Notes: generated from the sequence alone by a model not told the origin. A stretch of 64,000 nt of DNA from Nitrososphaerota archaeon (GCA_021325255.1 JAJPHP010000037.1:9124-73123), one strand, 5' to 3'; positions 55,597-64,000 are shown, counted from the stretch's first letter. Made by a program: numbers and translations.

Positions 55597-55878
55597 TCAA
55601 GCCAGTCGCTCGTTCCGCCAGGCTTCCATTACTTCGCTATCAAGTACACTTATGCCAAGGTTGTCTTCCTGAACACGCTCGAACCACGAGCGCTCTTGCT
55701 CGATGCGGAACAGTCTCTCATGCTGCTGGTGCAACCGAGTCCTCATTTGTTGGAGATGTGTCTCAACCAGCCCGCCGGGATTGTGTTGATACCAATAGGC
55801 AAGGGCCGAAAGGATCGTTCTTCTTAATCGCTCGGCATCTCTAAGTCGTAAGGAATAGGACTTTACATCCTCTGGCAT
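55597..55878 (-). CDS. Small hypothetical protein, mostly helical
   Basis: 93 aa, rich in Arg, Glu, Gln and Leu: RLRDAERLRRTILSALAYW, LVETHLQQMRTRLHQQHERL and FRIEQERSWFERVQEDN suggest long amphipathic or coiled helices. No domain recognised. The plus strand is also open here, but this frame has the more natural composition. Confidence 0.45.
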   Translation of the reverse strand: MPEDVKSYSLRLRDAERLRRTILSALAYWYQHNPGGLVETHLQQMRTRLHQQHERLFRIEQERSWFERVQEDNLGISVLDSEVMEAWRNERLA

Positions 55879-56107
55879 TAGATTTTACTTGGGACGCTTC
55901 TTTTTGATATTCTCTGCGAATTTCGTATCCGGATGGGAGCTAGCGATCCAAGCGAGGAGTTTAGAATAGAGGATTTCTGCGCTTGGATCTACCTAGCTTG
56001 GATGATCTATGCGAGATACGTTTGCATTCCCGAAAAGGAATCCCTATACAACAAAAACTCGCTTACCAGATTTGGAACTTCAGGCACTCCATTTTTCGTC
56101 CTATGGT

Positions 56108-57316
56108 TTAAACGGCTTCCTTCCTAATTGGGATCTGCTTTTCAAGAACCTCAAAAGCATGCCTAAAGTCCTCAATTATATCTTCAGTTGCTTCTATGCC
56201 AACGGAGAATCTAATGAGGCCGTCTGTGATTCCCAGTTTCTGCCTATCTGCAGGCGACATTCCGGAGTGTGATGTGGTCGCAGGTATCGTAATCAGACTT
56301 TCAACTCCCCCAAGACTGGGAGCAACTATGGGAATCGTTACATTTCTGATGAAGAGGTCCGCCGCCTCCTTTCCACCTTTGAGCTCAAAACTCAAAACTC
56401 CACCGCAGCCCTGGAACAGTTCGCCTGCGCGTCGATGCTGTGGATGCCTGTCGAGTCCAGGATAGTTTACTTTGGCGACTCCTTCGCGCGTTGAAAGGTA
56501 CGCGGCTATTTTCATTGCGCTTTCATTTTGGTATCTAACACGGAGCGCAAGAGTCTTCATGCCTCTGTGGAGGAGGAAGCAAGCGTGCGGGTCAAGGCTG
56601 CCGCCGAGGTGATCAAGCAGGCGTTTTATCTTGCGGATCAGCTCTCCCCGTCCGATGATCGCCCCTGCCACAATGTCAGAATGGCCGTTCAGATACTTTG
56701 TCGCGCTATGTAGTGAGAGATCAAACCCCTGCTCCGGAGGTCGAAAGTTCATGGGGCTTGCAAATGTATTGTCAATTATGGAGATCAGATTGTGCGACTT
56801 GGAAAACTCTACCACTCCCCTCAGGTCGGCTATCTCCAAAAGCGGATTCGTCATAGTCTCGACATAGATCGCTTTGGTGTTCGGTCTCAGCTTTTCCTCC
56901 CATGATCGCCTATTATTACCGTTGAAGAAGTCGTATGTGATGCCAAATTGTGGCAGATCCTTTGTCACAAAATCGTGTGTCCCGCCGTACAAACAATCTT
57001 GCACGAGAAGGTGATCACCTTTGGAAAGCACTCCGAGCAGGGCAGTCGAAATGGCAGCCATTCCACTCGCGGTCACGAGTGCATCCTCCGCGCCCTCGAG
57101 AATTGCAAGCTTCTTGTGCAAGGCGAGATGATTTGGGGTATTGTTTAGACGAATGTACCTGATATCATGATAACTTCCCTCGCCCGAAGTTTCAAACATC
57201 GCAGATTGAAAAATTGGTATGCTGACAGAACCTAGAATCCGAGGTACCGGTTCACCTGAATGAATGATCTTAGTTTCGATACGCTTGAAATAGTCCCGTT
57301 CCTTCTCCGTTGACAT
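56108..57316 (-). CDS. Cystathionine gamma-synthase/lyase-family PLP enzyme
   Basis: 402 aa fold-type I PLP enzyme. K207 in SLHSATKYLNGHSD binds PLP; YGGTHDF, ETMTNPLLEIADLRG, IDNTFASP and VESLITIPATTSHSGM are the Cys/Met-metabolism blocks. Acts in trans-sulfuration or methionine/homocysteine metabolism; synthase and lyase cannot be told apart from the motifs. Monocistronic as far as seen. ATG start at 57316. Confidence 0.92.
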   Translation of the reverse strand: MSTEKERDYFKRIETKIIHSGEPVPRILGSVSIPIFQSAMFETSGEGSYHDIRYIRLNNTPNHLALHKKLAILEGAEDALVTASGMAAISTALLGVLSKGDHLLVQDCLYGGTHDFVTKDLPQFGITYDFFNGNNRRSWEEKLRPNTKAIYVETMTNPLLEIADLRGVVEFSKSHNLISIIDNTFASPMNFRPPEQGFDLSLHSATKYLNGHSDIVAGAIIGRGELIRKIKRLLDHLGGSLDPHACFLLHRGMKTLALRVRYQNESAMKIAAYLSTREGVAKVNYPGLDRHPQHRRAGELFQGCGGVLSFELKGGKEAADLFIRNVTIPIVAPSLGGVESLITIPATTSHSGMSPADRQKLGITDGLIRFSVGIEATEDIIEDFRHAFEVLEKQIPIRKEAV

Positions 57317-57482
57317 CAGAATTGCACTCGAAGTTCCAAGGAGCTGTGCTTCTATTATGCGTTCTGTCTGAAAATGCGGAGCAAGAATTAAGGGAATTGA
57401 AGTCTTTGCAAAGTCACCGCTTCGTAATCCCGTCGGCTGTCAAGACAATCCAGTAAATGAAAAGATAATCTTTGCGTTTTCT

Positions 57483-58664
57483 TCAGTATGAAGGAAGCTG
57501 GTCTGGCAGAATTATCGTAAAGTTGTTTTGGTAGAGGTAGGCCATATCCTGATCAAAAGCTGTGGTGTTTGTGTAAAACGGAGTGCAACAAGGCACGTGA
57601 TCGTTGACATTGTGGTAGAACACGCCGATTACGTTTGTAGAAATAGTTTGATTTACGATAGATTCGAAATAAGATAGACTTTGCTTTGGATTGCCGAACG
57701 CGTCCATGTCATACCAAGTTGGTTGCTTCACTAGCGAGAAAGTTGTTATCGGGTAAATTTCAGAAAAGCCTGAAGCATAAATGTAATCAGCTACAGTTTG
57801 GTTCGAGGCTCCTTGTGCGCTGGGGTCTACGAATACTGGAACGAACGTCATGTTGTGGGAGAACAAGTTCTGTCTTGACTGGTAAATCTGAAAGTTCAGT
57901 CCAGCGCACGACTGAGAATTTAGGTCCTTATGCGTAGCAGAGTGATCGGCTATTTCAAAGCCGTTCTGGTAAAGCCACTCCATCTCGGGCCACGACATCG
58001 TCGCCCATGGATAAGCGAGGGGGTATCCCGTCTGGTTGTTGTTGTTTATCGCGGATGTTATCGCCAGGAAGAGAGCCTTGAAATGGTATTTCGTTAGGAC
58101 GGGCAGCGCATTGAGCCACTGCGACTGGAGAGTGTCATCAAACCTCAGGACTATGTATCTTTGAGATGAATTTAGCGAGGAGATCTCTGGGCCCAGGTTG
58201 TATCCCCCCGTAGGAATCGGCTTTGGCAAGGTGCAACCTGAGATCGCGGTTGGGAGCGTTTGAGTGAGCGAGATTGAGGTCCAAGATTCTGTTGTTGAGT
58301 CTTCTGTCGTTGTAGAATAGGTTGTAATGTAAGAGGAAGAGTACTGTTCAGAGTATGACTGCGTTGAAGAAGAGGATATCCAAGAAGATGAAGTCCCAGG
58401 ACCTCCGGTATATGATTGAGTGAGAATAGTGGAGGCCAACGTGGTGGATGCCTCCACGCTTGTCATTGAAGAGAAATTGCCATTATTACCAACGTCAGTA
58501 CTTCTTAAAGATCCGGCTGCCGTCGCCGCACCGACTGCGATGATGATGATCGACAGCAAGATAACCAATAAGATTCCCGGTCCTTTAAGCCGTGCTTGGA
58601 TTTTGCGTTTCAAGATTCTACGCTCGTTGGAATCCGACGTTTTGAGAAACGGTGGATTTCTCAC
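57483..58664 (-). CDS. Membrane-anchored polysaccharide deacetylase (NodB domain) with Ser/Thr-rich stalk
   Basis: 393 aa. A basic N-terminus, a membrane helix (residues about 24-48) and a Ser/Thr-rich linker (about 65-145) precede a NodB domain. Its motif 1 is FDDTLQSQ and motif 2 is DHSATHKDLN with the zinc-binding H-x3-H. YHNVNDHVPCC is the last conserved part. The domain deacetylates N-acetylated sugars, here on the outer face, for example of glycans on the S-layer. The stalk is like that of the protein at 31453 but on the N-terminal side. Confidence 0.8.
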   Translation of the reverse strand: MRNPPFLKTSDSNERRILKRKIQARLKGPGILLVILLSIIIIAVGAATAAGSLRSTDVGNNGNFSSMTSVEASTTLASTILTQSYTGGPGTSSSWISSSSTQSYSEQYSSSYITTYSTTTEDSTTESWTSISLTQTLPTAISGCTLPKPIPTGGYNLGPEISSLNSSQRYIVLRFDDTLQSQWLNALPVLTKYHFKALFLAITSAINNNNQTGYPLAYPWATMSWPEMEWLYQNGFEIADHSATHKDLNSQSCAGLNFQIYQSRQNLFSHNMTFVPVFVDPSAQGASNQTVADYIYASGFSEIYPITTFSLVKQPTWYDMDAFGNPKQSLSYFESIVNQTISTNVIGVFYHNVNDHVPCCTPFYTNTTAFDQDMAYLYQNNFTIILPDQLPSY

Positions 58665-58703
58665 ACTTTCGTTGACTTTATGTAATCAACCGTTCCGAAA
58701 CAA

Positions 58704-59036
58704 GTGTACAGAGGAGTTGCCTCTGCGGGTTCCCACAGAATTGAGCCGGAAGTCCCCTTCCTTAGAAGAGTAATCCAGATCAGGGACTCTGACGGGAATG
58801 AACAGGGAAAGACCAGCTCCAACAACGAGGCAATCAGGATTGCACTTGTGGAAGTCATGGCGCGAAATGGAGATCCTGCCGCGACGAACATGGCGCTTGG
58901 AATACCATTCTACAGGTTGTTTTCTGTACAGGGTTACCTCCGACGGCGCCGGTCATTGTATCGCAGCCGCCACAAAAGAAAGCTGAGGAAGGTTAGCAAT
59001 ACCTTCATACCATCCTCTTTCTTACCTTCAGAGTGA
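58704..59036 (+). CDS. Hypothetical protein, translationally coupled to the next gene
   Basis: 110 aa from GTG 58704, with RIEPEVPFLRRVIQIRDSDG and NNEAIRIALVEVMARNGDPA; no domain recognised. Its TGA (59034-59036) overlaps the GTG start of the downstream gene as GTGA, the classic coupling arrangement, which supports it being real. The basic C-terminal tail is less natural, so confidence is moderate. Confidence 0.45.
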   Translation: MYRGVASAGSHRIEPEVPFLRRVIQIRDSDGNEQGKTSSNNEAIRIALVEVMARNGDPAATNMALGIPFYRLFSVQGYLRRRRSLYRSRHKRKLRKVSNTFIPSSFLPSE

Positions 59037-59542
59037 GATTGTGGATTGAGCTCGGGAGGCAAGTTTTCAGATTCTCCTCTCGCCCCGCCGAACAGTTGCA
59101 GATTGCCTTCTCAGGATTCAGAGGGTATAAAGAAAGAGAACTCATAATGGAGGGCGATGCCCTAGTCAGGGGCGTCAATGCGACGAATCTGAGGAAGGCT
59201 CAAGAGAAAATTCGCTTCGTAGAGCAGAAGATAGTCGAGGTCGACCCATTTGATGGCAGGATCTCTCAAATCGAGACACTTCTGTCCAGACTTAGAACGA
59301 TAACCGAAGAGGTGACGTCCGCACCTGCAGGAGCTTTGAGTTACTATGCGAGATTCAACTTCGGGCTCGAAGAGCTACAGTCGCTCGTGGACTATGATCT
59401 TTCCATGTACGAATCATCAAACAAGACACTCGCTTCAATAAACGAGAACCTGGACGCTCAAGCGATCACAGATCAAACAAACGAAATTCAAGATCAGTTG
59501 TTAGAGCAAAACAAGATGTTTCTGCCCCCTCAGCCAAGATAA
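59033..59542 (+). CDS. Coiled-coil hypothetical protein
   Basis: 169 aa. GFRGYKERELIMEGDALVRG leads to two long helices (LRKAQEKIRFVEQKIVEVDP, IETLLSRLRTITEEVTSA) and later SLVDYDLSMYESSNKTLASI. No catalytic motif. GTG 59033 overlaps the upstream stop; an ATG in front of EGDALVR is an alternative. Perhaps a structural or adaptor protein. Confidence 0.6.
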   Translation: MRLWIELGRQVFRFSSRPAEQLQIAFSGFRGYKERELIMEGDALVRGVNATNLRKAQEKIRFVEQKIVEVDPFDGRISQIETLLSRLRTITEEVTSAPAGALSYYARFNFGLEELQSLVDYDLSMYESSNKTLASINENLDAQAITDQTNEIQDQLLEQNKMFLPPQPR

Positions 59543-59553
59543 TGAAAGGGATA

Positions 59554-59706
59554 TTAATTGTGCGCCTCTTGTTGCAAATGTTCAAGGTAACGCTGCAGAA
59601 TAGAATTCACCTTCCTACCTTCTCTAGAAGCCGCACGGGCCTCTGAAATTAACGGTGAGCAAATCAAACACGACTTTCGTTTGGCTTGGAGCACTGCCCT
59701 CTTCAC
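59554..59706 (-). CDS. Possible 50-aa small protein
   Basis: GTG 59706 to TAA 59554. The frame gives VKRAVLQAKRKSCLICSP then EARAASREGRKVNSILQRYL and EHLQQEAHN, basic and helical. The frame is open to TAG just after the TATA box upstream (no further start codon), so a non-standard upstream start would give about 70 aa. Weak candidate. Confidence 0.3.
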   Translation of the reverse strand: MKRAVLQAKRKSCLICSPLISEARAASREGRKVNSILQRYLEHLQQEAHN

Positions 59707-59770
59707 GGCGATCTCCGAATAGGCTTCTGTCGTAGTTTCTCTTTCACACCTTGTGGAAGCAGCCTCCTGC

Positions 59771-59778
59771 TATAAAAC
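59771..59778 (-). promoter_or_regulatory. TATA box on the minus strand
   Basis: Minus-strand TTTTATAG matches box A and points toward the small frame ending at 59554. Confidence 0.4.
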
Positions 59779-59899
59779 GCGTAGGTCTGTAGAAATAGAC
59801 CTCAATAGCCAAGAAGAGAAAATTGTGAATACTCTCCCTAATTTGATGACAAAGTGTGGCTCTTTCACTCGAAGATAGAAGTGATTTGCCGTTTGTCCT

Positions 59900-60265
59900 T
59901 TACAAGGTGAGTAGAAGGTACAATACCAAAAGTATCGCGATCGCAAAGACGGACGAACTAATGATTGCCTCAGTACCCGAGCTAGGCTCAAAGATACCAG
60001 CTTTTATTCTTCTTTGGTTCAGCATGAATCTTCTGAGGGCTAGTAGCTCCATGAGCCCACCCGCGATAACAAGAGCAATTCCAATGATTGAAGAGAAGTG
60101 AAATGTGGTATCCGGTTGGGATGAGGGGACAAGCTCTCGGACGATTAATCCAAATTTCGCGACGACAAATCCAAGAGCAATTATCGCAATCCCGGTTCTT
60201 AGCCACGCAAGATAGGTCCTTTCGTTTGCAAGATGATCTGTCACCCTACTACTTTTCTCTTCCAA
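59900..60265 (-). CDS. DUF202 (YidH-type) membrane protein
   Basis: 121 aa with three helices. The N-terminal block DHLANERTYLAWLRTGIAII is the signature of DUF202; GFVVAKFGL follows. The family is widespread and uncharacterised. Downstream of a larger membrane gene on the same strand (75-nt gap), so probably co-transcribed. Confidence 0.85.
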   Translation of the reverse strand: MEEKSSRVTDHLANERTYLAWLRTGIAIIALGFVVAKFGLIVRELVPSSQPDTTFHFSSIIGIALVIAGGLMELLALRRFMLNQRRIKAGIFEPSSGTEAIISSSVFAIAILLVLYLLLTL

Positions 60266-60340
60266 TTTGGAATTGCATTCACCTTCAAAGGTCGCGGCAG
60301 AATAATGCTTCTTTGAGTGGAGAAGCTACAAAAACAGTTT

Positions 60341-60913
60341 CTATTTTCTCTTCGGGAAAAAGGTCTCCAAGGCGAAATATGCCGCCCCGAACAAACCTGC
60401 TATGATGGACGCACCCGCTATTACTAGCAGCCCTTCTCGCTCTCCACTAACCAACACAAGGGATATCCCAAAGAGATCTAGGGCAAGGGCGATTAGAGAG
60501 ACCGTAGTGGGCTTGTCGAGCCCCAACATCCCCTTTCGAGGTGGTCGCGAGGGGATGAACACTTCCGAAGCTGTGGATAGACTATCCGAAGCCCTGCTCC
60601 TCGAATATCGTTGCAATACTCGATAGAAGAACAAAGCTCCGGCTGCCGAAACGGAGATCACAGCTACTGATAGTATGATTCCTATATCGGTTAGGACAAC
60701 GACCGGGCCCTGGGTGTCGTAAAATCTTTGCCAAGCCCACGGGAAATACGAAGTCGTATTGTCGATCGTTTCAAAGACGTAGAAGAAATAAAGCGTGTAG
60801 GCAAGAATAAGGATTCCCAGAAGGAAAGATAGGACGAAGGAAATGAACCTCGCGTAAAGTATTCTCTTATTCGTTGGTTCCAGCAATCTAGACCTTAGTG
60901 AAACTCTGCTCAA
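60341..60913 (-). CDS. Four-helix membrane protein of unknown function
   Basis: 190 aa. Helices at about 24-48, 73-97, 128-146 and 152-180; a long outer loop YFPWAWQRFYDTQGP and an Arg-rich cytosolic loop. No family recognised. Likely an operon with the DUF202 gene. Confidence 0.6.
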   Translation of the reverse strand: MSRVSLRSRLLEPTNKRILYARFISFVLSFLLGILILAYTLYFFYVFETIDNTTSYFPWAWQRFYDTQGPVVVLTDIGIILSVAVISVSAAGALFFYRVLQRYSRSRASDSLSTASEVFIPSRPPRKGMLGLDKPTTVSLIALALDLFGISLVLVSGEREGLLVIAGASIIAGLFGAAYFALETFFPKRK

Positions 60914-61019
60914 AGCGAATCTCTTTTTCTGATATTATAACTGGCGGACAAATTACCGGAGATTTAATGTTACCCTATAGATTGGACGGGCATATCCTTT
61001 CGAGTCCCCCTCCATGCCT

Positions 61020-62143
61020 TCAACTTCTGGCCGGAACGGGAACATCCGATTCTTGTACGCTCAGGGGGTCCCCAGATTCAATAGAACGCTTGGCAGTTTC
61101 AAGGACTCTGATGCTTTGTAGCCCTTCCTCGGCTGGAACGGGAGGCGCTGTGCTTTCACACGCGACGTAGGACAGAAGTCTCGTGATAAGAACGTAGAAA
61201 GTTCGCTTGCATGGCGTAACGGTACCGTAAGAAGATTTCCAAGCTCTCTTCCATAGACGAATCCTCCACCTTGCGGCTGGAATAGACAGATCGTCCCAGA
61301 GCCTTTGCAGGTGAAATGGCAAATTGCGATTTCTAGCGGGAGGGGCACGCATAATCATATCGTCAAAGAGGTCTACGTCAAACCGATCTCCGTCATCTGT
61401 CAGAATCTGGAGCTCAAGAACGAGGGCGTTTGCAAATCGCTCGTACTCCGCAAAACCCTCCCGTTCATCTTCGCTTCTAGTCAGAAACGAGATCGAATCA
61501 TATACCTGACTCCTGGTTTTTTCGCAACTGCATAAACGGTTTGAATTCTCCCGAGAAAATGTTCCAGCATGTACACGTGGTGAACCATGGCCTCCCAAAG
61601 GACGCCTCCGGTCTCTTCAGTTAAAATCCAGTTTGGACGTATCTTGTTGTATATGAAAAAGTGTGAAAAGCGCATTCGCGAAACTGAAGCACCCTCTTGT
61701 TGGATTATATTCTTCGTCTCCAGGACGCAATTATAGAACCGTTTGTTGTGGTTCACGTAGAGGCAACGCCCTCTTGTTCTGGACGCGGCTATCATTTCAG
61801 GGCAATCACTCGATGAAAGCGACATTGGTTTCTCTACCAGAACATCATGCCCCGATTCTAGCGCCTGGATTGTATGAGCGGCGTGCGTAGGAGTAGGCGT
61901 TACAATGTCAACGAGATCGAGATCTAGCTTTAGTAGCTGATCGGCTCGGGTGAAGAACTGTTTGGCCCCATAACTCTTTGCAACCTTTTCAGCAAGGGCT
62001 TCCTGAATGTCACAGACCGCCGCAAGCTCGACATTCTTAGTGTGCGCGTACACCCGTAGATGGTGCTTCGAGTTTCTGCCGCATCCGACGACTCCCACCT
62101 TCAACGTCTTCTTGAAGGAAGGATCGATTTGCAAGGTGTCCAC
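61020..62143 (-). pseudogene. Gfo/Idh/MocA-family dehydrogenase gene with one homopolymer frameshift
   Basis: From ATG 62143 the NAD-binding half is normal: LKVGVVGCGRNSKHHLRVYA, AAVCDIQEALAEKVAKSYG, DLVDIVTPTPTHAAHT and the EKPMSL catalytic-region motif, ending YAVAKKPGVRYMIRSRF at 61481. The C-terminal half continues in another frame (SQVYDSISFLTRSEDEREGF, EFDVDLFDDMI-like, and APPVPAEEGLQSIRVLETAK). One A added to the six-A run (61517-61522) gives VAKKTRSQVYDSI. Function would be NAD(P)-dependent oxidation of a sugar or cyclitol. True lesion or base error. Confidence 0.72.
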
Positions 62144-62460
62144 AGGACGTCGTGCCAGTCCGCCAACTAAGTAAAGGGCAATATAAGCCAGGTGTCGATT
62201 TCCATTTTTTTGCTATAAGCGTCATTTCTCGAAGAACTATCTGATGTTCTGATTTTTCTCACTTACGCTCACAGAAATTTTTGCGTGAAAACCTCCGCGC
62301 CCAGCTTCGGGGCATGCTAGAAGCCAACGTCGTGTGATTTTGCAGAATTCCTAAGTGTGTGTCGTAGCTATTAGCGAATGATGAAAAAAGAACTCATCGA
62401 CAAAAAGTAATTTATTCATTCGAGAACCGAGGTCTCTAAAGGAGAGCGTTAAAGCGAAAT
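62144..62460. other. Intergenic region between divergent genes
   Basis: No gene. It must hold the promoters of the Gfo/Idh gene and of the TSUP transporter; AAAAGTAATTTATTCATT (62403-62420) about 40 nt before TTG 62461 is the likely TATA region of the latter. Confidence 0.45.
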
Positions 62461-63309
62461 TTGGCCCCCATCCTCTTCTTTCTGGTGCTAGCACTTTCTT
62501 CCCTTGCAGCTGGTTTCGTGGGGTCTCTGCTTGGACTCGGAGGAGGCGTAATCATCGTCCCCGTACTGACCCTTGCTTTTGGCGTTCCTCCAATTTTAGC
62601 TATCGGCGCAAGCATAGTCTCAGTCATTGCGACATCAAGTGGATCAGCCTCGACTTACGTCAAAGACAAGGTGACAAATCTGAGAATTGGGATGTTTCTG
62701 GAGATCGCCACCACAACCGGCGCGATAACTGGCGCTATCCTGACCCTATCTCTCGAAAAGGCCAATCTTGAGAACGTAATTTATGTCGTTTTCGGCATTG
62801 TTCTTCTCTTTTCTGTTCTTCCATTGGTGAAGCAGATTGGAGAGGAACTTCCACCCAAAGATGTCAAACCAGATGAGATAAGCAAAAGACTGGAGCTCAA
62901 CGGCGAGTACTATGACCGCGTCCTCGCGACGGACGTTCGGTACAGTGCGACCCGCTCCCCGCTCGCGCTCGGGATAATGTATGTCGCCGGCATGATTTCT
63001 GGACTCTTGGGAATCGGTAGCGGGGTCCTCAAGGTCATCGCTATGGATGTTGGAATGAAACTTCCCATGAAGGTTTCTTCCACCACCAGCAACTTCATGA
63101 TAGGCGTTACCGCCGCGGCCAGCACTGGAATATTCTATCTTGGCGGGGACATCAACCCTTTCATCGCCGCCCCAGTCGTCATCGGTGTCGTGCTGGGGTC
63201 ACTACTTGGAACTAGAGCCCTGATGCGCCTCACTAACAAATCCGTAAGGAGATTGTTCATTCCGGTCCTAGTAGTCCTTGCAATTGAAATGCTAATTCAC
63301 GGGATCTAG
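62461..63309 (+). CDS. TSUP (TauE/SafE)-family transporter
   Basis: 282 aa with about eight helices; VGSLLGLGGGVIIVPVLTLA and the repeat ISGLLGIGSGVLKVIAMDVG are the two family motifs. Export or uptake of sulfite or small organosulfonates is the usual role. TTG start lies at the first helix. The DUF1634 gene 22 nt downstream is the usual partner of this subfamily. Confidence 0.88.
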   Translation: MAPILFFLVLALSSLAAGFVGSLLGLGGGVIIVPVLTLAFGVPPILAIGASIVSVIATSSGSASTYVKDKVTNLRIGMFLEIATTTGAITGAILTLSLEKANLENVIYVVFGIVLLFSVLPLVKQIGEELPPKDVKPDEISKRLELNGEYYDRVLATDVRYSATRSPLALGIMYVAGMISGLLGIGSGVLKVIAMDVGMKLPMKVSSTTSNFMIGVTAAASTGIFYLGGDINPFIAAPVVIGVVLGSLLGTRALMRLTNKSVRRLFIPVLVVLAIEMLIHGI

Positions 63310-63330
63310 TGCTCAAATAAGAAATCAGAT

Positions 63331-63747
63331 GTGGTGGGGCATTTGACCGATAAGGGACCGGAACACTTTGACTTCAACTCGATAATTGGAAATGTGCTCA
63401 GGTACGGGGTCATCGTCTCCTTCGTAATCATCTTGATTGGCTCCGTGCTACTCTTTTACGAAGGGAGCACAGGGTACTACACCCTCGGCAGCGCGCAAGA
63501 TCTTTTCCAAAGACACAACAAATTCTTGATAGGCCTCGTTCCGACGATTCAGGGCATAGCACTTGCAAAGCCCTATGCCATAATTGAACTCGGGCTGATT
63601 GTGCTACTTGCTACTCCTATAGCGAGAGTGGCGATCTCGATATTTCTTTTTGCAAGTGAGCGTAGGTACATTCTCGCAGCGATAACCTGCGCGGTTCTAA
63701 CGATTCTTCTCACAAGCATGTTTCTGATAGGTCCAATGCTTGCCTGA
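63331..63747 (+). CDS. DUF1634 membrane protein, partner of the TSUP transporter
   Basis: 138 aa with three helices. FNSIIGNVLRYGVIVSFVII at the start and ELGLIVLLATPIARVAIS are typical of DUF1634, a family nearly always next to TSUP genes in archaea and bacteria. Function unproven; an accessory subunit is likely. GTG start; a TTG six codons in is an alternative. Confidence 0.85.
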   Translation: MVGHLTDKGPEHFDFNSIIGNVLRYGVIVSFVIILIGSVLLFYEGSTGYYTLGSAQDLFQRHNKFLIGLVPTIQGIALAKPYAIIELGLIVLLATPIARVAISIFLFASERRYILAAITCAVLTILLTSMFLIGPMLA

Positions 63748-63843
63748 ATTGACAAGCAAAGAAATATGGGGTCACGAGATTAACAGCTTTGCTCCCCTCG
63801 TTTTGGAAAAAAACTCGAATCCATAGGTTAGGGCATGTAAAGT

Positions 63844-63921
63844 ATGACAGAGTACGATGAAACCATAAGGCAGTTTAAACTACGTCATATGATACTTCTC
63901 GACACTTGTCGAGTTTCATAG
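63844..63921 (+). other. 25-codon open frame in the palindrome-rich region
   Basis: ATG 63844 to TAG 63919-63921 encodes MTEYDETIRQFKLRHMILLD and VS at the end. It overlaps the first palindrome, so it is more likely chance within a regulatory region than a leader peptide. Confidence 0.2.
63898..63913. promoter_or_regulatory. Perfect palindrome, candidate operator
   Basis: CTCGACA-CT-TGTCGAG is a perfect 7-bp inverted repeat with a 2-nt spacer, 50 nt upstream of a TATA box. It has the form of a dimeric regulator site. Confidence 0.45.
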
Positions 63922-63924
63922 CTC

Positions 63925-63945
63925 GTACCCCCCTAGAGGGGGTAC
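63925..63945. promoter_or_regulatory. Perfect GC-rich inverted repeat, candidate operator or terminator
   Basis: GTACCCCC-CTAGA-GGGGGTAC pairs over 8 bp with a 5-nt loop. No T-run follows, so an operator is favoured over a bacterial-type terminator. Confidence 0.45.
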
Positions 63946-63962
63946 GTAACGGTGCTATCATG

Positions 63963-63971
63963 GTATTTAAA
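63963..63971 (+). promoter_or_regulatory. TATA box of the gene at the right edge
   Basis: GTATTTAAA lies 18-26 nt before ATG 63989, predicting a leaderless transcript. Confidence 0.55.
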
Positions 63972-63988
63972 GCGGGAAACCGTGAGCA

Positions 63989-64000
63989 ATGAAGCCTTCA
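63989..64000 (+). CDS. Start of a gene truncated by the window end
   Basis: ATG AAG CCT TCA (M-K-P-S) at the expected distance from a TATA box. Only four codons are visible, so the product is unknown. Confidence 0.35.

Larger units (their letters stand above)
59543..59899. other. Intergenic region holding a possible small gene
   Basis: Besides the candidate small frame at 59554-59706 and a minus-strand TATA box at 59771, nothing is recognised. Confidence 0.4.

Overview
The window looks archaeal. The tRNA genes carry introns, two of them with clear bulge-helix-bulge exon/intron borders. Promoters are TATA boxes lying close to, or leaderless with respect to, start codons. Arginyl-tRNA synthetase, the ADP-forming acyl-CoA synthetases, an F420-type luciferase-like oxidoreductase, zinc-ribbon/DUF35 proteins and Ser/Thr-rich membrane-anchored surface proteins are all of archaeal style. 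A small protein resembling the NitrOD5 (DUF3227) domain points weakly to Nitrososphaeria/Thaumarchaeota. No ammonia-oxidation genes are seen, so a heterotrophic soil lineage or a related phylum is the best guess, at moderate confidence.

Layout. 0-0.6 kb: end of a possible antitoxin and a PIN-domain toxin-like gene. 0.9-9.5 kb: a twice-represented module of a thiolase-fold protein, a DUF35 zinc-ribbon/OB-fold partner and an ADP-forming acyl-CoA synthetase alpha-like subunit, with an isochorismatase-like hydrolase, a DoxX protein and a frameshifted maleate-isomerase-like gene. 9.6-12 kb: two heavily decayed genes (amidohydrolase, old-yellow-enzyme type reductase). 12.3-19.2 kb: a forward operon of NitT/TauT-type ABC importer, isochorismatase-like hydrolase and Mo-hydroxylase large subunit. 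19.2-23.9 kb: a reverse cluster of ornithine-cyclodeaminase-like, UbiD-like, M28 peptidase and alpha/beta-hydrolase genes. 23.9-25 kb: remnants of a peptide-binding protein and a branched-chain aminotransferase. 25.2-30.6 kb: two molybdopterin oxidoreductases flanking a MoaD-like protein, the first interrupted by an in-frame TGA.

31-64 kb is more housekeeping-like: a secreted Ser/Thr-rich protein, class V aminotransferase, ArgS, phosphoglycolate phosphatase, tRNA-Arg, two TSUP transporters, Dps, zinc-ribbon proteins, an F420-type oxidoreductase, tRNA-Ala, an acyl-CoA synthetase alpha/beta pair, tRNA-Lys, small enzymes, a methyltransferase split by TAG, a transglutaminase-like protein, cystathionine gamma-synthase, a NodB-type deacetylase, a frameshifted Gfo/Idh dehydrogenase and many small membrane or hypothetical proteins. 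A palindrome-rich regulatory stretch lies at the right end.

The first 30 kb reads as an accessory catabolic island: uptake (ABC), ring or aldehyde hydroxylation (Mo-hydroxylase), amide hydrolysis (isochorismatase family), decarboxylation (UbiD), acyl transfer on a thiolase/DUF35 scaffold and energy recovery through ADP-forming CoA ligases. The substrate is unknown; an N-heterocycle or aromatic acid would fit the family set. Strong observations are a tRNA-Lys gene with two D-arm introns around an 8-nt exon, a tRNA-Arg with a D-loop intron plus an anticodon-loop intron, and thiolase paralogs lacking every canonical thiolase catalytic residue. Several genes are interrupted by single frameshifts (two in homopolymers) or single stops, so assembly error must be excluded before calling them pseudogenes.
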